A stretch of DNA of 64,000 nucleotides from Gnetum montanum. Taxonomy: Eukaryota; Streptophyta; Gnetopsida; Gnetales; Gnetaceae. Below the pieces are notes generated by a model. It was not told where the DNA came from. It saw only the letters and a program-made list of their open reading frames with translations, and did no database searches. The translations under genes and the position numbers were made by a program. Below are positions 33,721-45,829 of this stretch, piece by piece (positions within the stretch are counted from its first letter, which is position 1; each line of letters opens with the position of its first letter). The stretch is taken from assembly GCA_015680685.1 (NCBI GenBank), contig MNCI01010871.1, forward strand, positions 648,382 to 712,381, given 5' to 3'.

Positions 33721-34300
33721 AAATCATGCCCTTTTTGAAGCATCCTATGGTACATTTGAGAGGAGACCAAATCTAGGCACATAGTCCTCGAATGAGTTTG
33801 TACGTCTATTGGAGCACCATCATTTCATTATAGTTGTAGGAGCTTCTATTGATAGTCCAAACTAGCATTGAACTATAACAATTAATCCATCCCCAAAATT
33901 ACATCATATATACCAAGATTCGTAAAATGTAATCACTAAACCATTGCACACCTTCCAATTCTACTAGCACACCTCTACATACCTAATCAACTTGAGTTTC
34001 ATGACCCCCAACAGAAGATACTATCAACATAAGAGAAAGAGAATGACATACAAAAGCTATCTAATGTGCAACTGTAGGATCTATGAAAGAATGGATAGCA
34101 CTTGGATCAAATAACATTAACATAGCAAAGCCAAAAATCATACCTCCTATCTCCATCACTATGTTTGATTGCATGTCCAAAGGCTAATCTATTAAGGCAT
34201 ACACCTATCCTTGAGTCCTTTTGTCCCCTCCTTTGGGTTGAGTGACTAGTGCTCCACATCCACCATGAACTAGAGGTCATTGTCCTTTGCCTCTACTTCC
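33721..34300 (-). pseudogene. Protease region of element D, poorly readable
   Basis: By position between the zinc knuckles and RT this should hold the aspartic protease. I could not find a clean D-S-G motif; the frames are broken by stops and indels. Confidence 0.4.
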
Positions 34301-35065
34301 TCCACTACTACCTACCTACTTTGGGCACTCTTGAGCCTAATGCCCTGGCTACCCACATGCAAAAACATTTTGGCAATCCCTCTATAGATGACCAAGCTAC
34401 CCACATCTATAATAAACAATAGCTCCATGACTAGCTCCAATAGTAGGAGCATGAGCAGGTGTTGGGTTCTCTACTCCATGGCCATGAGCTTACTTAGAGG
34501 GGCTAGGTTTCTCTTCAAATGTTGATCCTCACTTCTACCCTTGTTGCCTCTTTCTATGTGCTGTATATTCTTGCTGACTCCTCTCTAAATCCATGGCTAT
34601 TACTCTAGCTTCATCATAGGAAGTCGATTTGAAAGGTCATAGGTGATCCTTTAAAGATGGTTTCAAACCTCGAATAAAGTTGTTCACTTGTGCCTGAGCA
34701 TCTATTTGCATCTGGGGTACATAGCTACTTAGCTCAGGGAAATGACCATCATACTTTATCATAGATTAACTACCCTGATACAAATGATAGAACTTGTTCT
34801 TCTTAGCTTGTGCATATTGGGTAGACACATAATGACCTTTGAAAGATGCTAGAAAATCATACCATGTGACCTCTTGACTAGTCCATGCCTTGGCTTGCTC
34901 TTCGATTGTCAACCAACATTGGGCAGTACCAATCAATTGATAAACTAACAAGCAAGTTTGTTGAACTGATGAATAGCACATCAAATAAAAATCCTTTTGT
35001 AATTCCTCTAACCATTTTGTAGCTATAGTGGGATCCTTAGTGCCATTAAATTTAGGTGGTCCCAA
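34301..35065 (-). pseudogene. gag of element D with two decayed zinc knuckles
   Basis: An open stretch at 34766-35065 (MGPPKFNGTKDPTIATKWL, FYLMCYSSVQQTCLLVYQLIG, WYDFLASFKGHYVSTQYAQ) is the Gag core of chromovirus-like elements. Downstream, at about 34430-34320, two CCHC knuckles survive in fragments: CG(stop)LGHL(stop)RDC and ACG(stop)PGH(stop)AQECP, both with TAG in place of a Gln codon. Confidence 0.8.
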
Positions 35066-35405
35066 TTTCTAAAACTACTTAACTAGTTCCCTATTGATAG
35101 GCTACCTATTTGATTCTCTTGAGCCTCCACTACCACTACCACTTCTTGCTTCCTTGATCATGGGAATGAGAGAATCACTAGCTACAACATGCTGCTAGAA
35201 GATCTATAACAATTGTTGTATAAGCTTTGGTTGCCTATTTGCAGGACCACTGTTAGATGTTTGAGGAGGTTGCTCCTATCCATCATTAGACCCTTCTAGT
35301 CTACAAGCCACACTGGCATCATGACCACATGTACTATACATAGCTGTAGCCTAAAATCACAAATGGGTGAGTATCCTAATCATCATACAACATCAGAGTA
35401 AACTA

Positions 35406-35417
35406 GCTTTGATACCA
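35406..35417 (-). other. Primer-binding site, tRNA-iMet type (element D)
   Basis: On the minus strand TGGTATCAAAGC lies two bases after the 5' LTR end. The usual plant initiator-Met primer site begins TGGTATCAGAGC, one base different. Confidence 0.8.
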
Positions 35418-35420
35418 TAA

Positions 35421-37930
35421 TGTAACACCCTACCTTAGCTAGGGCAAGGTGGTGCCTAGGATCTAGTAATCATAGAATGGAAGCATGATAACTAAAACCA
35501 ATGATGTGTAGAATACATGATATTAAGGAAGGTTATATGGTATAGAAATTTCTAGCCACAACAAAAATAAACATACATATCACTTTATAAAAATGCATGT
35601 CACTACATAAAACAAACTATGCACTACTTTGCTAAATTACAAAAACACATAAACATCATCCTCATATATATACAACAATATCTAGTCCACAATATTGTAC
35701 ATGATAATATACATTAACTAAGCACTAAAGATTTTGCCTCCTCTACTCTCCCTCTCCATGCTCATCTAGGCTCCTGCACCTTTCACTTATAATTAAATTA
35801 AGTTAGTACAGAATTGAGTGGGAAGCATTTACACTTCCCCCACTAGATGGTTGACAAGTGCTGCACTAGAGGAGAGGAGTGGGGTACAAGTCAACCTACA
35901 ATAAATGTTAGTCTTACACATGCTCAAAATAACACACACCATAACATCCATGATGCTAATTTAGTATTATACAATCACAGATAAAGCCATGGTCTGACAC
36001 CATCTATCATACCCATATCATCATACACAAGGTCCACATAATCATAATCCAATGAAAACACATATTATCACCTATGTGACTCACAAACTGATATTATTAG
36101 ATACATAGCCCATTTGGTTACTAGCATATCCATGGTTAGTGTAGCATGTGAAACATTTCCATGAGTACTCATAACAGTCATTTCCTATAGGTATTTTATT
36201 TATGCAACCAGTGCTAGGGCCTATCAACGTGTGACTTGCAACCATTAGCCTTCTAGAGGATTGGCGATAGGGATTAACACACCTATGCCACATACTAGTC
36301 ATAGGGACAAACACACCTATGATCTACCACTCTTAGGATGAGGCCTAATATAGGAACCTCATTGATGCATCATAGTGGGGGTTAATCCATACTACCTCCA
36401 AGGTTCCTCATCACCAACTAGTCCACACCCTCATGGTAGCACTACTTGCCAACAAGTGTCACAAGCATCATCATGAAAACATGTACACATTTCAGCTAGC
36501 TTAAGCCAACACATGTCATAAGCACAACACACCCTAATAAACATAACCACACATATCCATACCTAATAATTACAATCATTTCATAAAAACAATACCACAA
36601 TTGAAAAAAATAACATGAAGAAACACTAACATATTTCTTAAATGGCATGTACTTCCAAAAAAATGACTACTAGAATACCATTCAAAATGATATATGCCCA
36701 AAGAGAAAAGTAATCCTCTGATAGGCCCAATAGGCCCCAATAGGCCCCAAAAATATCATATTCCAATCATATGAATCTCATCAACACGACATATCATATT
36801 CTACAAGTTCACATCATTCCATACATTGCATATATCTTAATGCACAATTCATAATCCAAATCGGACAATTTTAGGAAATAGATAAAATAACATGTCCAAG
36901 CTCAATATTTGATCTATCCACCCCACATGGCCACACCACATAATCATATATACTAATCCATCACAAAAATACAGGGAAAAGGTAAAGACAACACACTAAT
37001 TAAAATTGTTGGGGCAAAAAGGCCGAAACAAGTAGAAAACCGTCAAAAATTTTGTAGGACTCCATTTCACTCCGAACAAGTTCTACACCCACATATATAT
37101 GATTGCAAAAATCCCAAATCCAAGGTCAAAGTAAGCAAAGATTGTCCATAAAGCTTAGAATTCAAAAAAATATGGAACAGAAGAAGAGAGAAGAAAGAAA
37201 ACAAAAGAAAATAGGCTCTTGTGCATTTCTATTTTTGAAAAAAAGAAAAAGAAATAGACAAAATTAGATTTTCTAAGGGGTGGTAGTGCAAAAAGGTAGT
37301 GGAGAAAAAAATAAGGATAAAAAAAAACTATGCTTTTAAGCATATTTTTTAAAAATATACATGTAGCCTTTGTTTTTTTTCCTTTGTGCATGTCATTTGC
37401 AAATGAACGTTACTTTTACTTTGGTTTTTTTAACTTTATTTTATTTCATTTTATTTAAATATATCATTTTCATAAGCTAATACATTTTTTTCCTCTGCAA
37501 CTAATATCGTAAACTTGAATCATGCGTAATAGACACATTGGAACTCCAAATCAAAATATATTTGAACCTACGAGGTCCTTATCATACACTCTACACATTT
37601 ACATGCCAAAACCACACCCAAACATCACACAAGATAGTGATATAGTGCAAATGTCTTAATACAAAAATCACACATAAAGCATATAGACATATTGGATAGG
37701 TGCTCTGGTAGCCCACTCCAACACACCTGCTAGCAACATCACCTATCTAACACATCACATAGGGCTAGTGTACATAATCATGTAAATACATCATAATCGT
37801 AACATAAAGATGAAGCCTCATAACATATAAAATACATTAACTCATCCTCAAAAATCCACCAGGACTTCACATGTAATGTATAAATCATAAGCGTATGACC
37901 ATACTTGTTGTCTCTGGTTGGGGTGTAACA
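35421..37930 (-). repeat. 5' LTR of element D (2510 bp)
   Basis: The minus strand starts TGTTACACCCC at 37930 and ends GGGTGTTACA at 35421. It contains no GATATC array. A poly-purine and T-rich stretch lies at 37150-37440. Its outer end defines the ATTTT TSD. Confidence 0.88.
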
Positions 37931-37935
37931 ATTTT

Positions 37936-38949
37936 CTTCCTATTTCTACTTTGTGTACTAGTTTATTTGACAAAGAAAAAGTTATTTTGAGTGTTTTGTA
38001 ACCACAACATTTGACATTACAACCACTTTTAATTTTTGTTATAGTTATAGAAAAATAAAAAATTATAATTTATTGTTTTCATAGTTGTAGTGCACAATGC
38101 TTTCCTTGTTACTTGTAAAAATTAAAATATTATTACTTTTACAGTTATAATGCACAATGCTTTTCCTTTTTCTTACATTTGTAGTTTTACTAGTTTTCTT
38201 TGATTCTCTGCATTTGCAGTTGCATGTAGTTTTTCTTGTACATAATGAAACATTTTTTCCATTTTTTCTATCATTGATCAGACACATTGGAAAAAATATG
38301 CTATAGCCACTTTTCATTTTTATGGTTGAAAAATAAATTAAAAATTATTATTGTAATTGCTTTTCTTGTTTCCACACATACACTTTATCTTGATTTCTCA
38401 AATATGCTAAATATCATATATACTATAATCTCACAAGCTATAGCTCTCATGCATTATAGTGCTCATATGATATATCTCTCATATGCTACAAGCTATGGCT
38501 CTAATACACTACAAGATATAGCTCTCATAGGCTATATTTTTTATATGCCACACACTATAGCTCTCATTTGTCACTACTATAGCTCTCATACACTACAAAC
38601 TATAGCCCTCACAAACTATAGGTCTCATGATTTATAGCTATTATATGCTATAAATCTGATATGCTACAACCTTAGATGTTGGAAATTTATACACTATAAG
38701 CTACATCTTGTTTAAAATGTTACAGCCTTTGTCACATTTGTCCAATCAATTAGTACGGTACAGTTTATGCCTTTTGCATAAATTGTTCTAGCATATAACA
38801 TGGTTGCCATGGCCATGAATCGAGAATTTGCTTGCATCTATAACCTTAAGGACCTAGCTATAATGAAGCGTAGGTAGTCCCATAGGCTTCTAAAATGCAA
38901 CCCTGTGTATGTCAATATCAGCAAGAAATATTACAATTTCATCTATGAA
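37936..38949 (+). other. Element X upstream region, non-coding
   Basis: A+T-rich. Twin ATAATGCACAATGCTTT-type blocks at about 38090 and 38148 form a short duplication, and the tandem repeat listed next occupies 38425-38670. No primer-binding site recognised. Confidence 0.5.
38425..38670 (+). repeat. Degenerate tandem repeat, about 24-25 bases, CTATAGCTCTCATATGCTA
   Basis: Roughly nine units of (C)TATAGCTCTCATA.GCTACAAG spread over 245 bases, with unit length varying. The open frame across it has no family resemblance. Tandem repeats in the untranslated part are common in Tat/Ogre-type elements. Confidence 0.7.
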
Positions 38950-40830
38950 AAAATCTAAGTTAGACTCCAAGTGTGAGTTTGAATTTGTTCATAAGGATGG
39001 AAAGGAAAATATCCCTTCCCTATATGGAAAAATTGAGCTTTTGGAAATTTATGTTAACTTGTTAGCCTAATTAGTGGATGCTAAAGAGGATGTCACAATA
39101 ACTAAGGAAGCTAGCTTGGAATAGGATCAAGAGGATCATGATCTATTATGACAATGACACTCATTTGGAGGAATCCTTACAATAGTCCATCCTTGACTTA
39201 TTCATAAATAACCCCTTATATTCTATGCTAGTAATAGGTCAAGTAATGTCTAACACCTCCTTGTGTCAAATCTCACAACTACCTTCCCAGGTCTCATCCC
39301 TATTCACAACCATGCCTTTGACAATGTAGCCTTGTTCCACATCTCTAGCACTAATGACCTCCTCCATGCCATCTTATTTTCTTGTTTTAATAGACCCTTA
39401 TTTAGGACTTCAAGTCCCACAAGCCTCCCAAAATTATTTCATTCCTTTCATTTTGTAAATCCTTGTTCAAACATCATTCTCCTTGTTCAACCTCATGGTA
39501 GCAGTAGCCATAAGACCTTTTTAGTCCATGTCATTGTCGATTGCATGAACTCAAGTTTCTCAACCTTCTTTCCAGCTAGCCGTATAACTAGCACAACCTA
39601 TAGAAGCATCCTAGGGCCTAGATCAAGTCATTTAAGTGATCCAAAGCCTTGCTAATAAGCTAAAAAAGCTTGAAGGTAGCATAATCCAAATGGTAAAGGT
39701 TATCAATTTCTACCAAGATGATCCTATCAATTCTATTGTCTCATATATAATCCTTTCTATATGTGTTCCAATCCATCATTTTACAAATTACAATGATGAA
39801 GGCGATCCTAGTTCTCATCTTATTAACATTTGTTTAGAATGCCTCTTACTACAAGCTTGGCCACACACTATGCTTCATGTCTTTCCTATGTCTTTATCAG
39901 GAAAAGATCTTAATTGGTACTAAACCTTGTTGAGATGTTCTATCTCCTCTCTTGATGACTTGATAGCCTAGTTTATCAACTATTTTAAACACAACTTAAA
40001 TCCTAAAATAACCTTAGACCAAGACATGAAAGTAAAGTAGGGATTATTTGAATTAGTACAAAGGTTTATTTAGAGAGGAAATGCAACACTTAATAAGATT
40101 CTAGAGCTCATATCTGAAATTCACTTATTAGCCATTTTCAAGGGGATGGTCAATGAAGTTATCAAGTCAAAACTATATTACTTAGAGAACCTTAATCATT
40201 ATGTCAAGAATTATCATAAATCAAAAATATTGAAGAGATAATTAAAGCTAGCAATTATCTTACCTACATCACATATAAGGACAAACACATGAAGAGGGAT
40301 GGGGACAAGGAAAAACATACTCATGTAGTCATGGCCATAGTGACCAAAGAACCAAAAAAAGAAAAAAAATAGGGATTAAAGATAACACAACCTAAAGCCA
40401 TTATCATTGTTGCTCAACCATCAAGTTCCAGTGCCTCTACCTCTAACCCATGAAAGTCCAACTTTGAACGAAAAGTTTAGTCTAAGCACATTAAATTGCC
40501 TATGAAACCATTAAAGCTTCTCAATTAGTTACTTAGAAGTAATGGTATTTAACATAAGCAATTGTCAAAGAATGCTTGCAAGGTGTATGATCATCTTGGA
40601 AAAATTACTAGGGATCTTATGATGGCCACAAAAGATAATCCTCCCATGCCCAAGTACTTCAAGCTAGATAGATTTTGTCATTATCATCAACTTCTTGGCC
40701 ATGATAAAGAATTCTATTTAGGCTTAAAAGATAATCTGTAAAAGTTGATCGATAGTGGGGAATTGGTCCTAGATGCATCTAACTATGTTAGGCCTCAAAA
40801 AAAATCCATGTAGGTGTACAAGGATCTCCT
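38950..40830 (+). pseudogene. gag of element X
   Basis: Decayed text from about 38945 (KSKLDSKCEFEFVHKDGKE). The Gag core is clearest at 39636-40260: MVKVINFYQDD, HFTNYNDEGDPSSHLINICL, HVFPMSLSGKDLNWY, then INYFKHNLNP and GLFELVQRF. At about 40660-40765 the motif FCHYHQLLGHDKEFYLGLKD (C-x2-H, then H) is the shortened zinc-finger-like signature of Tat/Ogre gag (usually C.FH...GH.T..C..LK). Stops and frame changes are frequent. Confidence 0.7.
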
Positions 40831-41649
40831 AAATGCCACTAATGATCAATTCACTATAGCCACATTCAACATCCATAATAAACCTAAAACTACTAGGGAA
40901 CCATTTGAGGTTTGGTACCTCCTCATAATAACCTAGGTTCAACTTCTATAAGTTCAATAATCTTGTCTATTATAATAATATCATCATCTACATGTTTCAA
41001 AGAATCTTTTTTCATTAGAGTTTTCCCTCCCATCATCGATAAACATGTAGCCCAAGTTAACCAACATTCTCTCATAGTAGTCAATGCTTTAGCCTCTTCT
41101 TAGCCAAACAACAAGAAATTACCCTCAAAACAATGCAATAGGCTAGCTGATAATCCTAAATATAAGGATACTAACCAACTAAAAATTTGGAAAGAAGTAG
41201 TTCCACTGAAGCCTACCTCAATTTCAGCCATGCCTATGAACTCTAATGCCCAAATTACATCAACTAGCTAACCTAGGGAGGACAACCAAAGATAAGAGAT
41301 AAAAAAGGACCAAGTTATCACACATTGAAGTATGAGATCAAGATCCTAGGTAGAATGGAAGAAGTCAAAGCCAAAAAAAATGATGAAATCATCCAACAAT
41401 GATAAAGACTTCCTTACTACCATGAAGAAAGTCAAGCTGTTATTAAAATAGAAGAATATTTCTTTGATCTTGTATCACTTAGTTAAGACCTCTACTATTC
41501 ATTGTGAAGCTTTGGTCAAAATGTTAACTTCTATTCCCATAAGTAAGGAGATCTCTTCCAATGAAGAGTCTATTTATTTAGTGATGCAATCACCCTCACC
41601 TAAGGAAGAAATGAAGCTAACCACATTAATGTTTCATGATAGGTGAAGA

Positions 41650-42236
41650 ATAATCCATAGAGTGATGAGGTATTGAGTCCCTTTATTCATAACCATTAGA
41701 GTTGGCTAGTACAAAGTGCCCTAGGTACACGTTGATGATGGAGTAGCTACAAACATGATTTCCTTACCCATCATAGAATGGTTAGGCTTGGTTGAAAACA
41801 TCTAGAATACCTTCACTTCTACACTTAAATCATTTAATAGGTTAGATTTAGTAGTGAAAGGGTTAATCTCATTAGAATTCATGGTTGTGAAATAATTCCC
41901 CATACTTGCTTCTTTCCTTGTTATTAAAGAAATACCAAGCTTCAACTTAATCCTAGGAAGATCATGGCTGACCAAGCTATAAGTAATGTCTTCCTTGATC
42001 TATCGAGAAATTCATTTACCTTACAAGGGAGGTTAAATCATTATCCATGGAGATAACACAATTCCCTTCTTCATCAACAATGTTGATATAGAACAAGTAT
42101 TTATAGTGAAGTTCCAAGAGAAAACTCCCATAGCCCAAAAGAAAACCAAAAATCATAACGAAACCAACCAAGCCAAAGCCAATAACATTGGGGCCATGAA
42201 AAACCTTAGGAAGAACTTCCATTTAGCATCGTGAGT
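41650..42236 (+). pseudogene. Aspartic protease of element X
   Basis: VHVDDGVATNMISLPIIEWL at about 41731-41790 stands where gypsy proteases have VD(S/G)GS..N(I/L); the catalytic Asp-Ser/Thr-Gly reads Asp-Asp-Gly. ASFLVIKEIPSFNLILGRSW at about 41908-41967 is the C-terminal ILGR.WL motif. The frame ends near 42236. Non-coding DNA follows, not RT. Confidence 0.7.
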
Positions 42237-42802
42237 AAAGGGAATGGGGAATATAAAATCGTATAATAGAAACCTTATCAATTTCCTAATCTATTAAAGA
42301 TTAGGAAGCAATTACATGATTAATATACTACCTATTTTCTTTTCCTTGTACATAAGATGTCATCATTTAAATTAATAGCATTGTTTACATTTCTATCTTG
42401 TATTTTTATGTTTTGCCTTGCAATTTTTACTTTATTACATCATGTTTGCTAGTTTGTTAGGTAGCCTTATTTTTAAAATTTTGCATTAATTCATAGCATA
42501 TTTTATTTTTATGTTTACATAAAATTAAAAAATAATAGAAAAATAGAAAACTTAAAACTTAAACAAAGGAAAAAATATAAAAAATCAACAATTAATATAA
42601 TTAGCCAAGAGTAGTTTTAGGCCAAAACCAAAATGTGACATGTAGCATAACTAAAACCATACTAGTAGCCATGGTTGCACTATGCAATAGATAACAAATA
42701 TAAAATAAAATACATAGTCTCTAGGGCTATTATAGCCAAATAAAAATAATAGTAACAATGTGGCCAAAATGGAAAAATATAATAAGTCCATTAGTAGTCC
42801 AT
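42237..42802. other. Non-coding stretch between protease and antisense gene of X
   Basis: Very A+T-rich; no motif recognised on either strand. Confidence 0.6.
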
Positions 42803-45680
42803 CTAAGCCATAGGAGGAGGAAAGGGAATATGATTGATGTCATCACTATCATCATCTAGGGCTTGTAAGTAATAAAAAATCCAACCATTAGTAACCATAG
42901 TAACCACAAACACAATCATGCAATGATAAAAATAACTATAATATAAAACATAAAAATAAAAATGAAAATAAAACATAAAAAAAAATTCTTACAAACTTGA
43001 AAATGTTTAGGAGCAATATCCTTAGAAGCAAATATTTGGATACTAGCCTGCAACATGTTAAGAATTTATTGTTCACTCATGTTGGCATAATCAATATCTC
43101 CTAAGTACACTCTTTATAGCATTTTTCCTTCTCCACCTTAGTCCACTTAGGAGGAGCATGAGAAAAAGTAGTTGTAAATGTCTTCCTAGATCTTGTTACA
43201 ATTTGAGGAATGAAAGAATCAATGAAGGCTATAAACTCTTTGAACCTGCTAAAAATATCTTTTCCACCTATGCCTTCTAGGAACAACTCATGTGTATGCT
43301 ACGTTATGATTGGTTCTTGCTAAGATTTTATATAATTTTCTATCTACACTTTGTATAGCTTTTTGTGGGCTTTTTGCTTCTTTCTCCACTCTAGTACCCA
43401 AGTGTAGTAATCTCACCACTTATTTATCTCGTGGACTATCATCTCTAGTCGGCTACAACAACTTTTTCTTGAATAACATTCCAATAGAAAGACCATTTGA
43501 TAGCCTTCATATACAAGGGGTTCCTACTGGTCACATGAGCCTCAATGAGATCTTTGCAATCTTTGAGACTTCTAACTTCATCTATCAACTCCATGTTTTG
43601 CTTGTCCAATGCCATGACCCATTCCCACAAGAGCTCATTTGAACATTGGGACTTCCAAAATGTTTTTGCACATGATGGTAGTGTAAGAAACTCATCAAAT
43701 TTAAAGTCTTGCAAAGGATTCCATTGCACCTTGGAAAATTGTCACACGAAAAACATTAAAACCTTAAAAATGTAAAAGCATTAAAATATATTAAAAAATT
43801 ATAAACGTAAAAAAATTTATAATTAATTAAAAACATAAAACCATAAAGCCATAAAACATGAAAAATTAAAAATATAAAAACTAAATATGCAAAAAAAAAA
43901 AAATATTTTAACTTTTCTTACCAACATCAGGAGCTAGCTATTGTAGGTTATCAACCATGTCATCCAGCATGCTTCCCATGAATTCCATCTTATCTTGTGC
44001 CTCTATCCAAGGTTTGGAGCAGAATATGGATGATTTCAGAGGAGGCTTATGCCCTATAATAACCATGACCAATCAACATCACAAACAACAAAAATAAATA
44101 AAATATATAAAAATAATACAATTAAAGAAAAGAAGAAAGAAGGGAAAACAATTCCAAAATCCACTGGGAAGATCATGAAACACATCCATTAGAGGGTTGC
44201 CTTTTGAAGGAAAATCACATAAGATTGAATCCAAGACATCTTGTGCTTCCTTGGATATCCTCTCCTCTTCTTCTTTACATCGTTTCTCCTCCTTCGTAGT
44301 ATCCTTGGTAGCCAATTCTTGTCATAAAATCAGTTCTAATCAATGATCAAAGAAATAAAATAAAAATATAATGAATGATAATTTTTATCAATAAAATAAC
44401 ACTAAAAATAATTAAAATTTAAAATTTAAATATAAAAAATAAATACACACCATCAATAGCTTAAGTAGCCTTGTTAAGCTTGATTGCTAGTTTTCTAGGT
44501 GTGTACTAACTAGGAACCATAACATTTTCTTCAACTCGTGGCCTTTTTATCTTTTCTCTAGCACCATCTACTTCTGTGTGTGACATTTTTGCCTTTTCTA
44601 GCTTACCACACATAGCATGAGGTACATTTCCCATGTTTTTAGCAAAATATCAATGTAAACCACTAACATTCTTAGTAATAATAGACAATGACTCTTGCAC
44701 ATCCTTCATGGGTGGACCTTGGGAATGCATTAAATCAATGTGATGTTAAGTCCAAGGCTTGAAAAGTTGAAAAACATCACATGCCACCAACTTTCCATTT
44801 TTCTTGATCACTAGAAATTCCATGAATCCTCTAAGATATGAACTTAAAAATGTAAAATGAACATGATACATAGAAAAAATATTTCTATAGAGTTTTTCTG
44901 CTTTAGCTCTCAAACTAGTAACTAGGAAAGTAGCCTAATCAAATCTTGTACCATCAGTCAAGACACTTTTCATAGTCCAAGCTTGTTGAACTCCTATGGT
45001 TTTCTTCTATGATAATGACATGGAGAAAACTATACAGCTAAAAGAGTGTATAACTCATTCACTTCCTTAATATCATAGTTATCTAAGATAATATTACACC
45101 AAGAGCTGAGCTGAGCTGAGCCAAGCCTCTATATCATCTCTAGAGCCAACATCTTTCTATGCTCTAATGGCCACCTTGACACTGCTAGTAAGTACATTGA
45201 AAATATCATTAAAAATTTTTACATTAATGCTTAGAATAATAAGAAAACCATGGACACAAGTAAAAAATTTTATGACTCCTTCATCAAAAGAGTTAACAAG
45301 ATTCAACATCTCAGTTTATAACATGGATGGACTAGGGAACATGAACAAGTCAAACAAGCTTGCATCTATGAATCTTTGTTGAATACATAGGGGCTTTGTT
45401 TAATAGTCATTCCTATGCACTATATAATTTATCCCACTTGAGGAGAATCTTCTCCTCAGTATTACTAGAAGTGACCATAGTGATTTTAGACTTGCACTCG
45501 AAATCTATGGCATACAACACAGTTAGCTTATTAGCCCATTAAACTATAAACAACTAATTCAGCCTATAGTGAACCATAAAAAATAAAAAAATAAAAATAA
45601 TAAAACTAAAAAAATTATTTTAAAAAATAAAAATAAAAATGTTAATAGTGTTGGCAAAATTTAAATAATTTTTACTTACC
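42803..45680 (-). pseudogene. Antisense multi-exon gene of unknown function inside element X
   Basis: Minus-strand exons by splice signals: up to 45680 | 45562-44451 | 44317-44165 | 44053-43922 | 43729-42993 | 42861-42803 (stop TAG). Introns are 111-192 bases and U-rich, with donors GTAAGT, GTGTGT, GTGGAT, GTAAGA and GTAAGA and AG acceptors. At four of the five junctions the frame continues across the splice (for example AID-ELATKDTTKEEKRC and PKHFQV-SLDDDSDDINH); the 43922/43729 joint is off by one. Recognisable blocks include TFLVTSLRAKAEKLYRNIFS, EFLVIKKNGKLVACDVFQLF, HTEVDGAREKIKRPRVEENV (basic, possible nuclear signal) and an acidic/proline end DDDSDDINHIPFPPPMA. Stops (often TAG or TAA for Gln) and frameshifts near 45060, 43480 and 43110 show it is dead. 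I recognise no family. The start lies right of 45680 and may be lost. Confidence 0.65.
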
Positions 45681-45829
45681 TGACTTAGGCAAAGCTAAAA
45701 TTGTGGGTTGAACTTGTGTATGGGTTCCTAAATCTTAAAGATTCCAAAATCCATGTACATGCTTAGTGGTTAGATATTATTGGTACATTCAAGGATATTG
45801 CATCTTGTACTTGGCTTACCCTACATCAA
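45681..45829 (-). other. Possible first visible exon of the antisense gene
   Basis: The minus strand up to the perfect donor CAG|GTAAGT (45679-45674) reads AISLNVPIISNH, then CTWILESLRFRNPYTSSTHN in the frame that continues into the next exon, with two stops of the Gln type. Its 5' edge is lost at the E insertion (45829) and only 18 further host bases remain (52842-52859). Confidence 0.45.

Larger units (their letters stand above)
30022..37930 (-). mobile_element. Element D: chromovirus-like Ty3/gypsy element
   Basis: Minus-strand element with perfect 5-base TSD ATTTT (30017-30021 and 37931-37935). The 5' LTR is 35421-37930 (TGTTACACCCC to GGGTGTTACA on the minus strand), followed by a tRNA-iMet-type primer site, gag with two decayed zinc knuckles, protease position, RT, RNase H and integrase, then a truncated 3' LTR (30022 to about 31273). 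A deletion removed the integrase C-terminus, the plus-strand primer and about 1.2 kb of the 3' LTR. TGTTACACCCC ends, a Met primer and this domain order fit chromoviruses of the Tekay/Del kind; the chromodomain that would prove it is in the deleted part. Confidence 0.85.
37931..45829 (+). mobile_element. Element X: Tat-like Ty3/gypsy remnant, gag-protease plus antisense gene, no RT
   Basis: On the plus strand a 5' region with a tandem repeat (38425-38670), gag (about 38950-40830) and protease (about 41650-42236) are followed by a spliced coding region on the opposite strand (42803-45680). No RT, RNase H or integrase motif occurs in 42237-45829. The LTRs were not identified; the left side may extend through 29547-30021 into 20452-23721. 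Tat-lineage elements are known to carry an antisense ORF downstream of pol, which makes the arrangement plausible, but here pol itself is absent. It is cut at its right end by element E. Confidence 0.6.

Noticed and set aside
38287-38637. 116-codon frame over the tandem repeat of X
   Set aside because: Low-complexity repeat translation with no family resemblance.
43310-43775. Plus-strand frames of 76-110 codons at 43310-43775
   Set aside because: They oppose the better supported minus-strand exon 43729-42993 and are its shadows.
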